Assembly: GCF_018688335.1 (NCBI RefSeq) | Contig: NZ_CP061316.1 | Coordinates: 620,001-684,000 of the forward strand | DNA length: 64,000 bases | Reading direction: 5' to 3' | From: Polynucleobacter sp. AP-Jannik-300A-C4 | GTDB taxonomy: Bacteria > Pseudomonadota > Gammaproteobacteria > Burkholderiales > Burkholderiaceae | Shown: positions 34,886 through 44,179 of the stretch, piece by piece | How positions within the stretch are numbered: position 1 is the stretch's first letter | Layout of the letters: each line of letters starts with the position of its first letter | Translations under genes and position numbers: made by a program | Notes under the pieces: model-generated | The model's database searches: none | What the model was told of the DNA's origin: nothing | Seen by the model: only the letters and a program-made list of their open reading frames with translations

Positions 34886-36561
34886 GCTCCGCACCAAAAC
34901 TGAATGCAGAAATTACGCCATTACTTCGCTACGAGGATTTTTCAATCTCCTTTGGTTCAGGTCGGCGTGAGAAATTCGCTGTCAACCATCTTGATCTTGA
35001 GATTGGGGTGGGGGAACGAGTTGCCTTAGTTGGTGAGTCTGGCTCAGGAAAGACGCTGACTGCCTTAGCGCCCTTGCGTCTTGAGCCTGAAGGTGCAAAA
35101 ACATCTGGCCGTATTTTATGGAGCGGTAAAGACTCGAATGCCGGCAATCAGCCGGTCAATTTATTGGATTTGCCAATCCAAGATATCCGTGAGATTCGGG
35201 GTCGTGAGATTGCCATGGTCTTTCAAGAGCCCATGACTGCACTCAACCCTTTGTTCACTATTGGCAATCAAATTGTTGAGGCTGTACAGGTATATCAACC
35301 TTTGATCTCTAAAGCAGACTCTATGTCTGCAGCAATCGAGTTACTTAAGAAAACTGGCATCCCGGAACCAGAGAAACGCTTCCAGTCTTATCCGCACCAA
35401 TTGTCTGGTGGCCAACGTCAACGTGCCATGATTGCGATGGCCTTAGCATGCAAACCCAGATTGTTAATTGCAGACGAGCCAACTACTGCTTTAGACGTTA
35501 GTCTGCGCTTGCAGATTTTGGATTTACTCAAAGAGTTGCAAGAAGAGTCTAAAGATCATGGTGGCATGGCCATTCTCCTGATTACTCATGATCTCAATTT
35601 GGTAAAGCATTTTGCTCATCGTGTTGCTGTATTAAATCAAGGAAACTTGATGGAGCTTGGATCAACCAAGCAGGTGTTCGAGCGCCCAGAAGATCCTTAT
35701 ACAAAAGCCCTAGTAAATAGCGAGCCTGTGCGCGATCTGGCGCCAGTGATGCCATTGGCGCCCGTCCTGCTAAAGGCAGATAACTTATCCGTTTCTTACC
35801 CTGGTACTGAAGCTGCTGCTTGGTTTAAAAAACCTCCACGTCATCAGGTCTTGCGTAAAGTCAGTTTTGAACTCAAGCAAGGTCAGACCATTGGCGTGAT
35901 TGGTGAATCTGGTTCAGGTAAGACTACCTTAGGCATGGCGGTCTTAGGTTTGTTGGGTGACACTGCCGCAGAAATCATGGGTGATGTGGATGTACTTGGT
36001 GTTGATTGGCAAAAGTTAAAGCCAGCAGAACGTCGCGCTATGCGCTCAAGTCTGCAGGTGATTTTTCAAGACCCCTTTGGTTCACTTTCTCCACGTATGA
36101 ATGTGATGCAAATTGTTTCAGAAGGTTTGGATGTGCATTTTCCCGATTTGTCTGCGACGGAACGCGAGAAGCGTGTCTTAGATATTCTTCGAGAAGTCGG
36201 CATTGATCGTTCTGCCCTCACACGTTATCCCCATGAGTTTTCGGGTGGGCAAAGGCAGCGGATTGCGATTGCCCGTGCTTTGATCCTAAAACCACAGATC
36301 TTGGTCTTAGATGAGCCCACTTCAGCATTGGATGTGTCGATTCAAAAACAAGTGCTTGCCTTATTGACTGAGCTCCAGAAAAAATACAACTTGGCCTATC
36401 TGATGATTAGTCATGATTTAGCTGTTATTCGAGCAATGTCGCATGAGGTCTTGGTGCTCAAAGCGGGAAGGGTGGTCGAGTTTGGTGATACTGAGACTAT
36501 GATTCAGCATCCTCGCCAAACCTATACCAAAGAGCTATTCACGGCCGCCGAGCTAACTTAA
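34882..36561 (+). CDS. yejF: Peptide ABC transporter ATPase, fused double cassette YejF
   Basis: A 559-residue protein with two Opp-type ATPases. The first has GESGSGKT near residue 51, signature LSGGQRQR and Walker B LLIADEPTTALDV. The second has GESGSGKT near residue 341, signature FSGGQRQR and Walker B LVLDEPTSALDV. The fused arrangement, in place of separate D and F subunits, is diagnostic for Yej. It ends the operon. No convincing terminator was found in the 136 bases before the next gene. Confidence 0.92.
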   Translation: MSSAPKLNAEITPLLRYEDFSISFGSGRREKFAVNHLDLEIGVGERVALVGESGSGKTLTALAPLRLEPEGAKTSGRILWSGKDSNAGNQPVNLLDLPIQDIREIRGREIAMVFQEPMTALNPLFTIGNQIVEAVQVYQPLISKADSMSAAIELLKKTGIPEPEKRFQSYPHQLSGGQRQRAMIAMALACKPRLLIADEPTTALDVSLRLQILDLLKELQEESKDHGGMAILLITHDLNLVKHFAHRVAVLNQGNLMELGSTKQVFERPEDPYTKALVNSEPVRDLAPVMPLAPVLLKADNLSVSYPGTEAAAWFKKPPRHQVLRKVSFELKQGQTIGVIGESGSGKTTLGMAVLGLLGDTAAEIMGDVDVLGVDWQKLKPAERRAMRSSLQVIFQDPFGSLSPRMNVMQIVSEGLDVHFPDLSATEREKRVLDILREVGIDRSALTRYPHEFSGGQRQRIAIARALILKPQILVLDEPTSALDVSIQKQVLALLTELQKKYNLAYLMISHDLAVIRAMSHEVLVLKAGRVVEFGDTETMIQHPRQTYTKELFTAAELT

Positions 36562-36697
36562 GCTTTGAGCAAGAATCCTGGCAAGGCGCTAAATTGGTGT
36601 ATTTATGCACCGCAATAGAAAATACTCCTTTTAAAACATCACATTAGGCTCCAAGCTGGTACTTGGTGAAATAGCTCTTCTTTGTTAGAATGGATTG

Positions 36698-37381
36698 ATG
36701 TCACTTAAAAAAGACCTCTTGCCAACCTTGCTTAAGCAAGCGTCGATGGCCGCGCTAGTTGCGTTCGCATTTGCTGCGCATCCCGTGTTGGCAGTTGATC
36801 CTGCATTGGATGCATCTAAAGAAGCTCCTGTAGAGGCACCCAAAGAGACTCCTAAGCAAAGCATGTTTCAGGTAGGTAAGTCTTACTTTGCTCGTGCGTC
36901 AGATCGCTTGGCAGATTCGGTTACCGTTAAATCAGATGAGCTGATTAATCGCGCCATGGAAGTGATTGGAGTGCGTTATCGCTGGGATACAGAGTTACCA
37001 CAATCCGGTTTAGATGGAAGTAGTTTTGTCGGATATGTTTTTAAGGACAAACTAGGTTTTTTATTGCCTCGTAAATCTACTCAAATGAGTCGCGTAGGTA
37101 AGCCAATTACTCGTGAAGAATTGCAGCCTGGTGATTTGGTGTTCTTCAACACCATGCGCTTAACTTTCTCTCATGTCGGCATTTATGTTGGCGACAATAA
37201 ATTTATCCACTCCCCATCGAAGGGAACTAGTGTGCGTGTAGATGATCTTGGCAGTCTCTATTGGGATAAGCGCTTTGATGGTGCGCGCCGTTTGGATGGT
37301 AGTGATAACTTGGGTGATGCCGAGCGTCAAGAGTTGTTGAATGAAATGAGCAAACTCAAACGCAAGTCTCGTAGCCTTTAA
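36698..37381 (+). CDS. NlpC/P60 family protein lacking the catalytic cysteine
   Basis: A 227-residue exported protein: signal peptide to about residue 30, an Ala/Pro/Glu/Lys linker, then an NlpC/P60 domain from about 95. Active homologues of this Burkholderiales type carry FDCSGFVRYVF; here the same place reads LDGSSFVGYVF, so Gly replaces the nucleophilic Cys. The codons GAT GGA AGT AGT leave no single-base route back to Cys by misreading. The rest of the domain is well kept: LQPGDLVFFNT, and SHVGIYVG with the His. The protein is therefore probably a peptidoglycan-binding pseudoenzyme. I use the ATG at 36698; a TTG one codon earlier is open. Confidence 0.82.
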   Translation: MSLKKDLLPTLLKQASMAALVAFAFAAHPVLAVDPALDASKEAPVEAPKETPKQSMFQVGKSYFARASDRLADSVTVKSDELINRAMEVIGVRYRWDTELPQSGLDGSSFVGYVFKDKLGFLLPRKSTQMSRVGKPITREELQPGDLVFFNTMRLTFSHVGIYVGDNKFIHSPSKGTSVRVDDLGSLYWDKRFDGARRLDGSDNLGDAERQELLNEMSKLKRKSRSL

Positions 37382-37390
37382 TCTTCTGCT

Positions 37391-38350
37391 TTAGAAGCTT
37401 GCCGCTAGGCCAATTGAAGTTCCTCGGACGTTCTGTCCAAATTGATACCGAAATACCAATCGCACCCTGCTAAACATGGGGTCTGAAGCGCTGCGATCAA
37501 TCTCTACTCCAGTGCCCACAGAGGAGAGTGAATCAAAACCAAGAGCTCCGCGGAGCTGACCAAGAAACTCAGTATGTGCCACCTCAAAGACGGCTCGTAG
37601 TGGTCTTTCTAAAACGGTAAGTGGTGTGGGGTATCTGGCTCGAGCCCACAATCCTAAACTTTGAGAGTCTGCAGATCCTTGAACGGCAGCGGAGCTATCA
37701 AAAGTATTGAGCGCAATATTGGTGTAGCGCAATTCTGCATCGTATTCTCGTTCGGGCTTGTAATCCTCATAGTCCAACATAAGTGAGCCACCAAGGCCAT
37801 ATGCATTCATACGACCTCCATTTAAGAACTGTAGGTCTACCCCTGTTTTATTTTCTATGATGCGACCAGCAATCGAGAGGTCGCTTTCTACGTGGCCCAA
37901 CATGATGTTGGCAATCGGGCGAATGCGAAGCTGATCCGTTAGTGGGAAGTCCCAGCCAACGCCACCAGTTCCAGTAATGCCATTCCAATTGACCGGTACC
38001 GTAATGTTTGTATTGCCTATACCATCGGTAAACGTTGGGTTATATCGGTTAAAGGCAATCGTGCCCTCAAGATAGAGTGGAAAGTTGGCGCTGATACGGT
38101 CTCCACCCCCAAGAGAAATCATTTGTAAGTTTTGATTTTCTCCGCCTTTATCGGTAATTGAGAGCGATCCGGTGGTGACATCTGGGGTTAGTGAGTAGCC
38201 CGTGATTGTCATAAAAGCATCAGTGCGCTTTTTGAGATAGTTGTTTGCTGCGACTGTAAATTGGCCTCCTGCCTGAGCATGGGCGAAATGCGCTTGAGTT
38301 GCAATGGATATTGCGATCAATAATTTAAGAAGAGTGGTGGTGGATTTCAT
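37391..38350 (-). CDS. Predicted outer-membrane beta-barrel protein
   Basis: A 319-residue precursor with a signal peptide (LLKLLIAISIATQAHFAHA) and alternating amphipathic strands throughout, ending LAASF with a terminal Phe, as outer-membrane barrels do. The layout resembles solitary autotransporter-type barrels without a passenger domain, but I cannot confirm a family. I use the ATG at 38350; an upstream ATG at 38362 would put four residues before a normal signal peptide. It is convergent with the NlpC/P60 gene (gap nine bases). Confidence 0.7.
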   Translation of the reverse strand: MKSTTTLLKLLIAISIATQAHFAHAQAGGQFTVAANNYLKKRTDAFMTITGYSLTPDVTTGSLSITDKGGENQNLQMISLGGGDRISANFPLYLEGTIAFNRYNPTFTDGIGNTNITVPVNWNGITGTGGVGWDFPLTDQLRIRPIANIMLGHVESDLSIAGRIIENKTGVDLQFLNGGRMNAYGLGGSLMLDYEDYKPEREYDAELRYTNIALNTFDSSAAVQGSADSQSLGLWARARYPTPLTVLERPLRAVFEVAHTEFLGQLRGALGFDSLSSVGTGVEIDRSASDPMFSRVRLVFRYQFGQNVRGTSIGLAASF

Positions 38351-38407
38351 AAACAATTGCACCGAATCCTAAATCAATCACCCCTTCTTGGGAAGTTAGC
38401 CCTAGGG

Positions 38408-39322
38408 CTAGGATCGAAGTTTTTCTTTCAAGGCAGCCATCTGCTCTTGGGCGGCTTCCTCTCCTGCGAGGATTGCTGCATTTCTGGATTTGAAATCACC
38501 GCTATTCATTTGCTTTAGGTGTGGCGTGATCACAATATCAGCGCTTTTGAGTTCGTACTGATTAATACTTCGCTGCATGATAGATATCGTCTGTTGCATG
38601 ACGCCAAAGGTTCCGCTTGCATCTTGATGAACTGGCTCCGAGGAGATATTGACTGCAATTACTAGGGTTGCACCCATCTGTCTTGCATAGCTTGCTGGAA
38701 CTGGTGCGACTAAACCGCCATCAACATATTCTTTACCGCTAATGACGGCAGGCTGGAAGACTCCCGGGACACTGCATGAGGCGCGCACTGCTAGACCTGT
38801 ATTGCCAGAGCGAAACAAAATACCTTTGCCTGACTGCAATTCAGTTGCCACAATTCCCAATGGAATGCGCATTTGCTCGATCGACTTATTTTGCACTTCA
38901 CGGTTGACCATATTTTGGAGGGCATCCCCTTTGATGAGGCCGCCAAATCTTCCAACAAAAGGAAGCCCCCAGTCGGCAATGGTGGCTTCATCCAGATTTA
39001 AAGCGAGTCTGTTCAGGTCATTGCCGGTAGCGCCAGATGCCAGTAGTGCCGCAATAACGCTACCAGCGCTGCTACCGACTACGATATCGGGTCGAATCCC
39101 TTGAGCTTCCAGAGCCTTGATAACGCCTACGTGGGCAAAGCCTCGGGCTGCGCCTGCCCCTAAAGCTAGGCCGATGACGGGTTTGCGGCTGCTCGTGAGG
39201 CTACATCCAGCAAGGCCTGAGCCCCCAATGAGGGCGCCTAAACTAAGACCTAGGCCTAGAAAACGACGTCTAGGTTCAAGCTCGGTGGATAAAAGTCGGT
39301 GTGGAGCTCTATTTGCTTGCAT
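38408..39322 (-). CDS. Patatin-like phospholipase, probable Tat-exported lipoprotein
   Basis: A 304-residue protein. The patatin catalytic set is complete: oxyanion loop GAGAARG at 55-61, nucleophile motif GSSAG at 83-87 (Ser85) and DGG with Asp200. The core is of the RssA/NTE type. Unlike the usual cytoplasmic RssA, it starts with a twin-arginine-like motif (RRRFLG, 18-23), a hydrophobic stretch and a lipobox LAGC with Cys40, which predicts Tat export and lipid anchoring. Its substrate may be membrane phospholipid. It lies 57 bases upstream of the barrel gene on the same strand. Confidence 0.83.
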   Translation of the reverse strand: MQANRAPHRLLSTELEPRRRFLGLGLSLGALIGGSGLAGCSLTSSRKPVIGLALGAGAARGFAHVGVIKALEAQGIRPDIVVGSSAGSVIAALLASGATGNDLNRLALNLDEATIADWGLPFVGRFGGLIKGDALQNMVNREVQNKSIEQMRIPLGIVATELQSGKGILFRSGNTGLAVRASCSVPGVFQPAVISGKEYVDGGLVAPVPASYARQMGATLVIAVNISSEPVHQDASGTFGVMQQTISIMQRSINQYELKSADIVITPHLKQMNSGDFKSRNAAILAGEEAAQEQMAALKEKLRS

Positions 39323-39423
39323 GTGGCTATTGTATTGAGCCTACCTTATAATGACCGAACGGTGAGCGAAAAAGACTTCGTTTCAGCGCGGGCAGCTCTC
39401 CCATAAGGATTTTTGGAGATAAA

Positions 39424-39549
39424 GTGCCCGTAGTAGCTAAACAGCGCCACCAGAACACCGCCAACCCATTACGGAAATACATTTTTATAGCCTCATCAGG
39501 TCCTGACCTGGTAGCCCGAATTTTATGGATGATCACAATAATCGCGTAA
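39424..39549 (+). CDS. Possible small ORF upstream of and overlapping scpB
   Basis: A GTG at 39424 preceded by GGAG at seven bases opens a 41-codon frame that ends at 39549 and overlaps the scpB start in another frame. The product would have a basic N-terminal half and a hydrophobic C-terminal third (ARILWMITIIA). I do not recognise it. It could be a leader peptide that sets scpB translation or a chance frame. Confidence 0.25.
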   Translation: MPVVAKQRHQNTANPLRKYIFIASSGPDLVARILWMITIIA

Positions 39550-40256
39550 TTGAAACAGCTCTCTTGTGCGCGCAAGAACCACTCACAGTTGCAGATTTGA
39601 CGCGCTTATTTGCTGAGGATATTGCATCTGGTGAAATTGATGATGCCCTCTTAGAGCTTCAAAAAGCCTGGGAAGACAGAGGCATGGAATTGGTGCATAT
39701 TGCAACTGGCTGGCGTTTTCAAAGCCGCTTAGCAATGCGTGAATATCTTGATCGCTTAACTCCAGAAAAGCCGCCGAAGTATTCCCGTGCAGTAATGGAA
39801 ACCCTAGCGATCATTGCTTATCGCCAACCAGTGACTCGTGGAGAAATTGAAGAGATCCGTGGTGTTGCGGTTAGTAGCAATGTGATGAAGCAGTTAGAAG
39901 ATCGAGGTTGGGTTGAGGTTATTGGTCACAAAGAGACGGTTGGCCGCCCAGGTTTATACGCCACCACCAAACAATTCTTAGATGATTTAAGCCTTACTAA
40001 TTTACAAAGCTTGCCGATGTTGGAAGATGCTGCGCCGATGGCTGCAGCGGAGCACCTAGGTCAGGCGGTAATGGAGTTTGATCCAAGCGCTACAGTTGAA
40101 ACAGTTATTGAGTTGGATGAAAACGGTCAACCGATTATTCAGTCAACCAGCGACGAGACAAGTGCAGAAGTGGAAGAAGCAGAAGAAGCAGAAGAAGTAG
40201 AGGAAGTAGAAGAAGTTACTCCAGAGCCTGAAGACAAATCAGACGAACAAAAATAA
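39525..40256 (+). CDS. scpB: Segregation and condensation protein B
   Basis: A 243-residue subunit of the SMC-ScpAB condensin. Two winged-helix domains occupy about residues 1-165; the second contains the family segment YSRAVMETLAIIAYRQPVTR and VGRPGLYATT. The C-terminal 45 residues are an acidic tail built from a short repeat (see 40173). ScpB dimers clamp the kleisin ScpA on SMC in chromosome segregation. scpA is not adjacent. rluB follows after six bases, a pairing common in bacteria. Confidence 0.93.
   Translation: MDDHNNRVIETALLCAQEPLTVADLTRLFAEDIASGEIDDALLELQKAWEDRGMELVHIATGWRFQSRLAMREYLDRLTPEKPPKYSRAVMETLAIIAYRQPVTRGEIEEIRGVAVSSNVMKQLEDRGWVEVIGHKETVGRPGLYATTKQFLDDLSLTNLQSLPMLEDAAPMAAAEHLGQAVMEFDPSATVETVIELDENGQPIIQSTSDETSAEVEEAEEAEEVEEVEEVTPEPEDKSDEQK
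40173..40217 (+). repeat. Nine-base tandem repeat coding the acidic tail of ScpB
   Basis: Five copies of a 9-base unit, consensus GAAGAAGYA, encode E-E-A/V repeats. Copies one and two are identical; later ones differ by one or two bases. Such an array can change length by slippage without shifting the frame. Confidence 0.8.
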
Positions 40257-40262
40257 TCATTA

Positions 40263-42023
40263 ATGACAAGTCAAAACGAAAACGATTCATCTCCGAGTAA
40301 ACCTACTTCGGATAATTCCTCTGGCTCTGAGTCTACATCTAATAATTCAGAGGGTGTAAAAGGCGAGGGGCGCGAAGGCGGACAACGTCGCCCACGCCGT
40401 CAGGGCGCAGGTGCCAGCAAGCACCCCTTTAATAAGAAACGTCCATTTAATAAAGATCGGCCTCGTCGTGAGGGCGGTGAGTCTGGTGGTCAGCGCGAGG
40501 GAGGCAATAATGCATCCGCTAAGCTTGCGCCAAATCCAGCAGAGAGTGAAGCTTTGTTTGCCTCAGTGGTATCTGGAGAATTCGATGCTGCATTAGATGC
40601 ACCTGAAGTGCTTGAGGTTAAAAATCCTGATGGTCTAAATGAGAATGAGATTTCTCATCAGACTGGTGCAGAGCGCCGTGCACAACGTGTGCGTCATGAT
40701 GATGATGCGGATATGCCTAGCGATGATGAGATGAGTAGTTTGCAATTCGCAAATATCGATGATCTACCGCTGAGCTTGCGTGATGAAGTGTGGTCCGACC
40801 TAGACGGTTTGGACGACGATGCTGACGACGAAGATACTGTGAAGTTGCATAAGGTACTGGCTGATGTCGGTATGGGTTCACGTCGCGATATGGAAGACTT
40901 GATTATTCAAGGGCGCGTATCCGTAAATGGTTTACCGGCACATATCGGTCAACGTATTGGACCCACTGACCAAGTAAGAATTAATGGCAAGCCAGTACAT
41001 CGCAAGATTCAGACTAAGCCACCACGTGTGATTATGTATCACAAGCCTGCCGGCGAGATCGTGAGTCAATCCGATCCGGAAGGTCGTCCAACCGTATTTG
41101 ATCGTTTGCCAAAGCCGCGTCAAGGGCGCTGGATTGCAGTGGGGCGCCTGGACTTTAATACTGAAGGTCTTCTGTTATTCACCACTTCTGGTGAGCTAGC
41201 CAATCGCTTAATGCATCCTCGTTATGGTGTTGAGCGTGAGTACGCTGTTCGTATTCTGGGTGACCTGAGCCAAGAAAATATGACTCAATTAAAGAGTGGT
41301 ATCACCTTAGATGACGGCCAAGCTAAATTCTTACGTCTTTCCATGGGTGGTGGGGAAGGTGCAAACCGTTGGTATCACGTTGCATTAACTGAAGGCCGCA
41401 ACCGCGAGGTTCGCCGCATGTTTGAGGCTGTTGGCCACACGGTATCGCGCTTAATCCGAACTCGTTACGGTATTTTCTTATTGCCCCCACGCTTGAGACG
41501 TGGCAAGTGGGAAGAGATTGAAGCTGGTGGTATCTATAACCTGATGAAGTTTGCAGGATTAAAAATGCCTCAGCCACAAGATAAAGGCCGCAATCCAAAT
41601 CCTCAAGGTCGCGATCGCCGATCTCCTGCTGGCGAAGACTTTCAGCCAGATCCAATGCAAACCTCAGTTTCTTACTGGGGTTCACGGGATGCTCTCACCC
41701 AGGCCAGCGGTCATGGTGCCCTAACCCATCAAAGCAGAGGCGGCAAGCCTGGTGGCGGTGGACAGGGTGAAGGCCGGGGTCCTTTCCGGGGTCGTACCCA
41801 GGGTGGTCGTCCTGGAGCAGGTGGTCAGGGCGGTCAAGGCGGTGGACAGGGTGGCCAGGGTCAAAACCGCAATAAGAGTAAGAAAGTGCATCACGGGCAG
41901 TCTGCTTTTGTGACGGCAAGCCCTCAAAGTCCTGGAAATGGCCCTAAGCGTGGGGCACCAAAAGGGCGCAAACCTTTCAATAAAGGCCCTAGAAAACCTC
42001 GAAATCCAAGCGAAAGCTTCTGA
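40263..42023 (+). CDS. rluB: 23S rRNA pseudouridine synthase RluB with long tails
   Basis: A 586-residue enzyme, about twice the size of the catalytic core. Residues 1-190 are low-complexity: Ser-rich, then a basic Arg/Gly/Pro stretch, then acidic. The S4 RNA-binding domain spans about 193-245 and the synthase domain about 255-430, with the catalytic Asp297 in GRLDFNTEG. The last 150 residues are Gly/Gln/Arg-rich. RluB-type enzymes modify U2605 of 23S rRNA. Gly/Arg-rich extensions are usual in Burkholderiales homologues and probably bind RNA. It is paired with scpB. Confidence 0.9.
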   Translation: MTSQNENDSSPSKPTSDNSSGSESTSNNSEGVKGEGREGGQRRPRRQGAGASKHPFNKKRPFNKDRPRREGGESGGQREGGNNASAKLAPNPAESEALFASVVSGEFDAALDAPEVLEVKNPDGLNENEISHQTGAERRAQRVRHDDDADMPSDDEMSSLQFANIDDLPLSLRDEVWSDLDGLDDDADDEDTVKLHKVLADVGMGSRRDMEDLIIQGRVSVNGLPAHIGQRIGPTDQVRINGKPVHRKIQTKPPRVIMYHKPAGEIVSQSDPEGRPTVFDRLPKPRQGRWIAVGRLDFNTEGLLLFTTSGELANRLMHPRYGVEREYAVRILGDLSQENMTQLKSGITLDDGQAKFLRLSMGGGEGANRWYHVALTEGRNREVRRMFEAVGHTVSRLIRTRYGIFLLPPRLRRGKWEEIEAGGIYNLMKFAGLKMPQPQDKGRNPNPQGRDRRSPAGEDFQPDPMQTSVSYWGSRDALTQASGHGALTHQSRGGKPGGGGQGEGRGPFRGRTQGGRPGAGGQGGQGGGQGGQGQNRNKSKKVHHGQSAFVTASPQSPGNGPKRGAPKGRKPFNKGPRKPRNPSESF

Positions 42024-42050
42024 TTTCTATCAGTTTTCCTCTAAATCGGC

Positions 42051-42056
42051 TATAAT
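42051..42056 (+). promoter_or_regulatory. Likely -10 element of the rimP-nusA-infB operon
   Basis: A perfect TATAAT, 28 bases after the rluB stop and just before the structured leader. No good -35 hexamer is visible at 16-18 bases upstream, so the promoter may be weak in that element or need an activator. Confidence 0.55.
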
Positions 42057-42060
42057 TTTG

Positions 42061-42174
42061 GACTTACAGCAGTTCGCTGCTGTTTTGAGTTGTTACCGAC
42101 TGATGTTGCGATCAACGTAAGTCGGCCTGTTCTGAATTTCGAGAATATGGGCTTTGAAGCCCATTTTTTTTTGC
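42061..42174 (+). ncRNA. Structured rimP leader ending in an intrinsic terminator
   Basis: The 5' leader folds by eye into an outer stem (GACTT at 42061 with AAGTC at 42119) enclosing a stem capped by a stable UUCG tetraloop (ACAGCAG 42066-42072 with CTGCTGT 42077-42083) and a TGAT/ATCA hairpin (42101-42114). After it, ATGGGCT (42147) pairs with AGCCCAT (42158-42164) and runs into nine T, an intrinsic terminator placed before the GTG of rimP. A terminator within the leader of rimP-nusA-infB matches the rimP-leader attenuation idea, with NusA as a likely feedback factor. Sequence match to the described gammaproteobacterial family is not tested. Confidence 0.6.
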
Positions 42175-42196
42175 CGTTTTGGATTGAAGGGTATTC

Positions 42197-42688
42197 GTGA
42201 AAGATCAGCGGATTATTTCTGCAGAGGTGGAAAACCTAGGGTACACGCTAGTAGATATCGAGCGTGAAGCCGGAGGTTTGCTACGCGTCACGATCGAAAA
42301 CCCGGATTATGAGCGCTTGATTAATGTCCAGGATTGCGAAAAGGTGAGTCACCAACTGAGCTATACATTGCCAGTGGAAAACATCCCCTTTGAGCGTTTA
42401 GAGATTTCTTCTCCTGGCCTCGATCGCCCTGTGAAGTCAGCGGCTGATTACGAGCGTTTTTCCGGAATGGAAGTGGATTTGAAGTTGCGAGTTGCCGTTG
42501 GTGATCGTAAGAAGTTTCGTGGTGTGTTGCAAGGTTTGCTGAGTGGTGAATTGGATTCGCCTGATGCGAAATTTGGTTTGTTGTTTGAAGGTGCTGATGG
42601 CACTGAATCTCAATTGGAGTTTTCTTTAGCCGAGGTCGATAAGACTCGGTTGGTCCCTGTTATTGATTTCAAAGGAAGAAAGTCATGA
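42197..42688 (+). CDS. rimP: Ribosome maturation factor RimP
   Basis: A 163-residue 30S assembly factor with the standard two-domain build: an N-terminal alpha/beta domain ([20 protein letters not shown]) with the [11 protein letters not shown] motif near residue 77, and a C-terminal SH3-like barrel. It starts at a GTG, which is common for this gene, and overlaps nusA by ATGA. It heads the rimP-nusA-infB-rbfA-truB operon and sits directly after the attenuator-like leader. Confidence 0.93.
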   Translation: MKDQRIISAEVENLGYTLVDIEREAGGLLRVTIENPDYERLINVQDCEKVSHQLSYTLPVENIPFERLEISSPGLDRPVKSAADYERFSGMEVDLKLRVAVGDRKKFRGVLQGLLSGELDSPDAKFGLLFEGADGTESQLEFSLAEVDKTRLVPVIDFKGRKS

Positions 42689-44166
42689 GCCGAGAAGTTC
42701 TCATGTTGGCAGACGCCTTAGCGCGTGAAAAGAACGTAGATCAAGCGATTGTGTTTGAGGCGCTAGAAATGGCGTTGGCATCAGCCACTAAGAAACGTTA
42801 TCCGACCGAAGAGGTGGATATTCGCGTATCGATTGATCGTGAGTCTGGTGAATATGAAACCTTCCGTCGTTGGTTGGTTGTTCCTGATGAAGCTGGTCTC
42901 CAAGAGCCAGATAAAGAAATTCTTCATTTTGAAGCTCTCGAGCAATTCCCCGACATGGAAGTTGGTGAATACATCGAAGAGCAAATCGAATCTCTAGCCT
43001 TTGGCCGTATCGGTGCACAAGCTGCTAAGCAAGTAATCTTGCAGCGTATTCGTGATGCTGAGCGTGAGCAAATTTTGAACGACTACCTTGAGCGTGGCGA
43101 AAAAGTCATGACCGGTACTGTGAAGCGTGCAGACAAGAATGGTTTGATCATTGAATCCGGTCGCGTTGAGGCATTGTTGCGCCGCGATCAAATGATTCCA
43201 AAAGAGAACCTCCGCTCTGGTGATCGTGTTCGCGCTTATATCTTAAAAGTCGATCGTGAAGCCCGTGGCCCACAGATCGAACTCTCACGTACTTGCCCTG
43301 ATTTCTTGATCAAGTTGTTTGAGAATGAAGTTCCAGAGATGGAGCAGGGCTTGTTGGAGATTAAGGGCGCAGCTCGTGACCCTGGTATCCGCGCAAAAAT
43401 TGCTGTGATTACTTATGACAAACGTATCGATCCAATCGGTACTTGCGTTGGTGTTCGTGGCACACGCGTTACTGCAGTGCGTAACGAAGTGGCTGGCGAA
43501 GCGGTGGACATCGTATTGTGGTCTGAAGATCCAGCACAGTTTGTGATTGGTGCTTTAGCTCCAGCACAAGTATCTTCTATCGTGGTTGACGAAGAGCGTC
43601 ACGCTATGGATGTGGTAGTCGATGAAGAGAATTTGGCAATTGCGATTGGCCGTAGCGGACAGAACGTTCGCCTTGCTAGCGAATTAACTGGTTGGCAGAT
43701 CAACATCATGACTCCAGAAGAGTCTGCTGAGAAAACTGAAAAAGAAGCTGCTTCTGTACGTCAATTGTTTATGGACAAGTTGGACGTTGACCAAGAAGTT
43801 GCTGACATTTTGATTGAAGAAGGTTTCAATACTTTGGAAGAGGTTGCTTACGTACCCCTTTCCGAAATGTTAGAAATCGATTCTTTCGATGAAGACACCG
43901 TAAACGAGTTGCGTACTCGTGCACGTGACTCTCTCTTGACTATGGAATTAGCTAAAGAAGAGCGCGTTGGCGAAGTCTCACAAGATTTACGTTCCCTTGA
44001 GGGAATGACTACTGAATTGATTGCCAAGCTTGCTGACAATCAAGTTCACACACGTGACGACTTAGCTGAACTGGCTGTTGATGAGCTAGTTGAGGCGACA
44101 CAAATTGACGAAGAAACTGCGAAAACGCTCATCATGAAAGCGCGCGAACATTGGTTTACTTCATGA
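42685..44166 (+). CDS. nusA: Transcription termination/antitermination factor NusA
   Basis: A 493-residue RNA-polymerase-binding factor. Domains in order: N-terminal polymerase-binding domain (1-130), S1 domain (about 135-200), two KH domains ([14 protein letters not shown] and [12 protein letters not shown] as their GxxG segments) and two C-terminal helix-hairpin-helix acidic repeats (about 365-490), as in proteobacterial NusA. It modulates pausing, intrinsic termination and antitermination, including, very likely, at the terminator in its own operon leader. Overlaps rimP by ATGA; infB follows after 13 bases. Confidence 0.96.
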   Translation: MSREVLMLADALAREKNVDQAIVFEALEMALASATKKRYPTEEVDIRVSIDRESGEYETFRRWLVVPDEAGLQEPDKEILHFEALEQFPDMEVGEYIEEQIESLAFGRIGAQAAKQVILQRIRDAEREQILNDYLERGEKVMTGTVKRADKNGLIIESGRVEALLRRDQMIPKENLRSGDRVRAYILKVDREARGPQIELSRTCPDFLIKLFENEVPEMEQGLLEIKGAARDPGIRAKIAVITYDKRIDPIGTCVGVRGTRVTAVRNEVAGEAVDIVLWSEDPAQFVIGALAPAQVSSIVVDEERHAMDVVVDEENLAIAIGRSGQNVRLASELTGWQINIMTPEESAEKTEKEAASVRQLFMDKLDVDQEVADILIEEGFNTLEEVAYVPLSEMLEIDSFDEDTVNELRTRARDSLLTMELAKEERVGEVSQDLRSLEGMTTELIAKLADNQVHTRDDLAELAVDELVEATQIDEETAKTLIMKAREHWFTS

Positions 44167-44179
44167 GAGGAAGTAGTAC

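Noticed and set aside
41600-42000. Gly-rich repetitive DNA at the end of rluB and long opposite-strand frames there
   Set aside because: The repeats code a low-complexity Gly/Gln/Arg tail normal for Burkholderiales RluB. Opposite frames are compositional shadows.
42024-42196. A tRNA gene upstream of rimP, as metY in enterobacteria
   Set aside because: No cloverleaf, TTCGA-type T loop or CCA end; the structure fits a leader with terminator instead.
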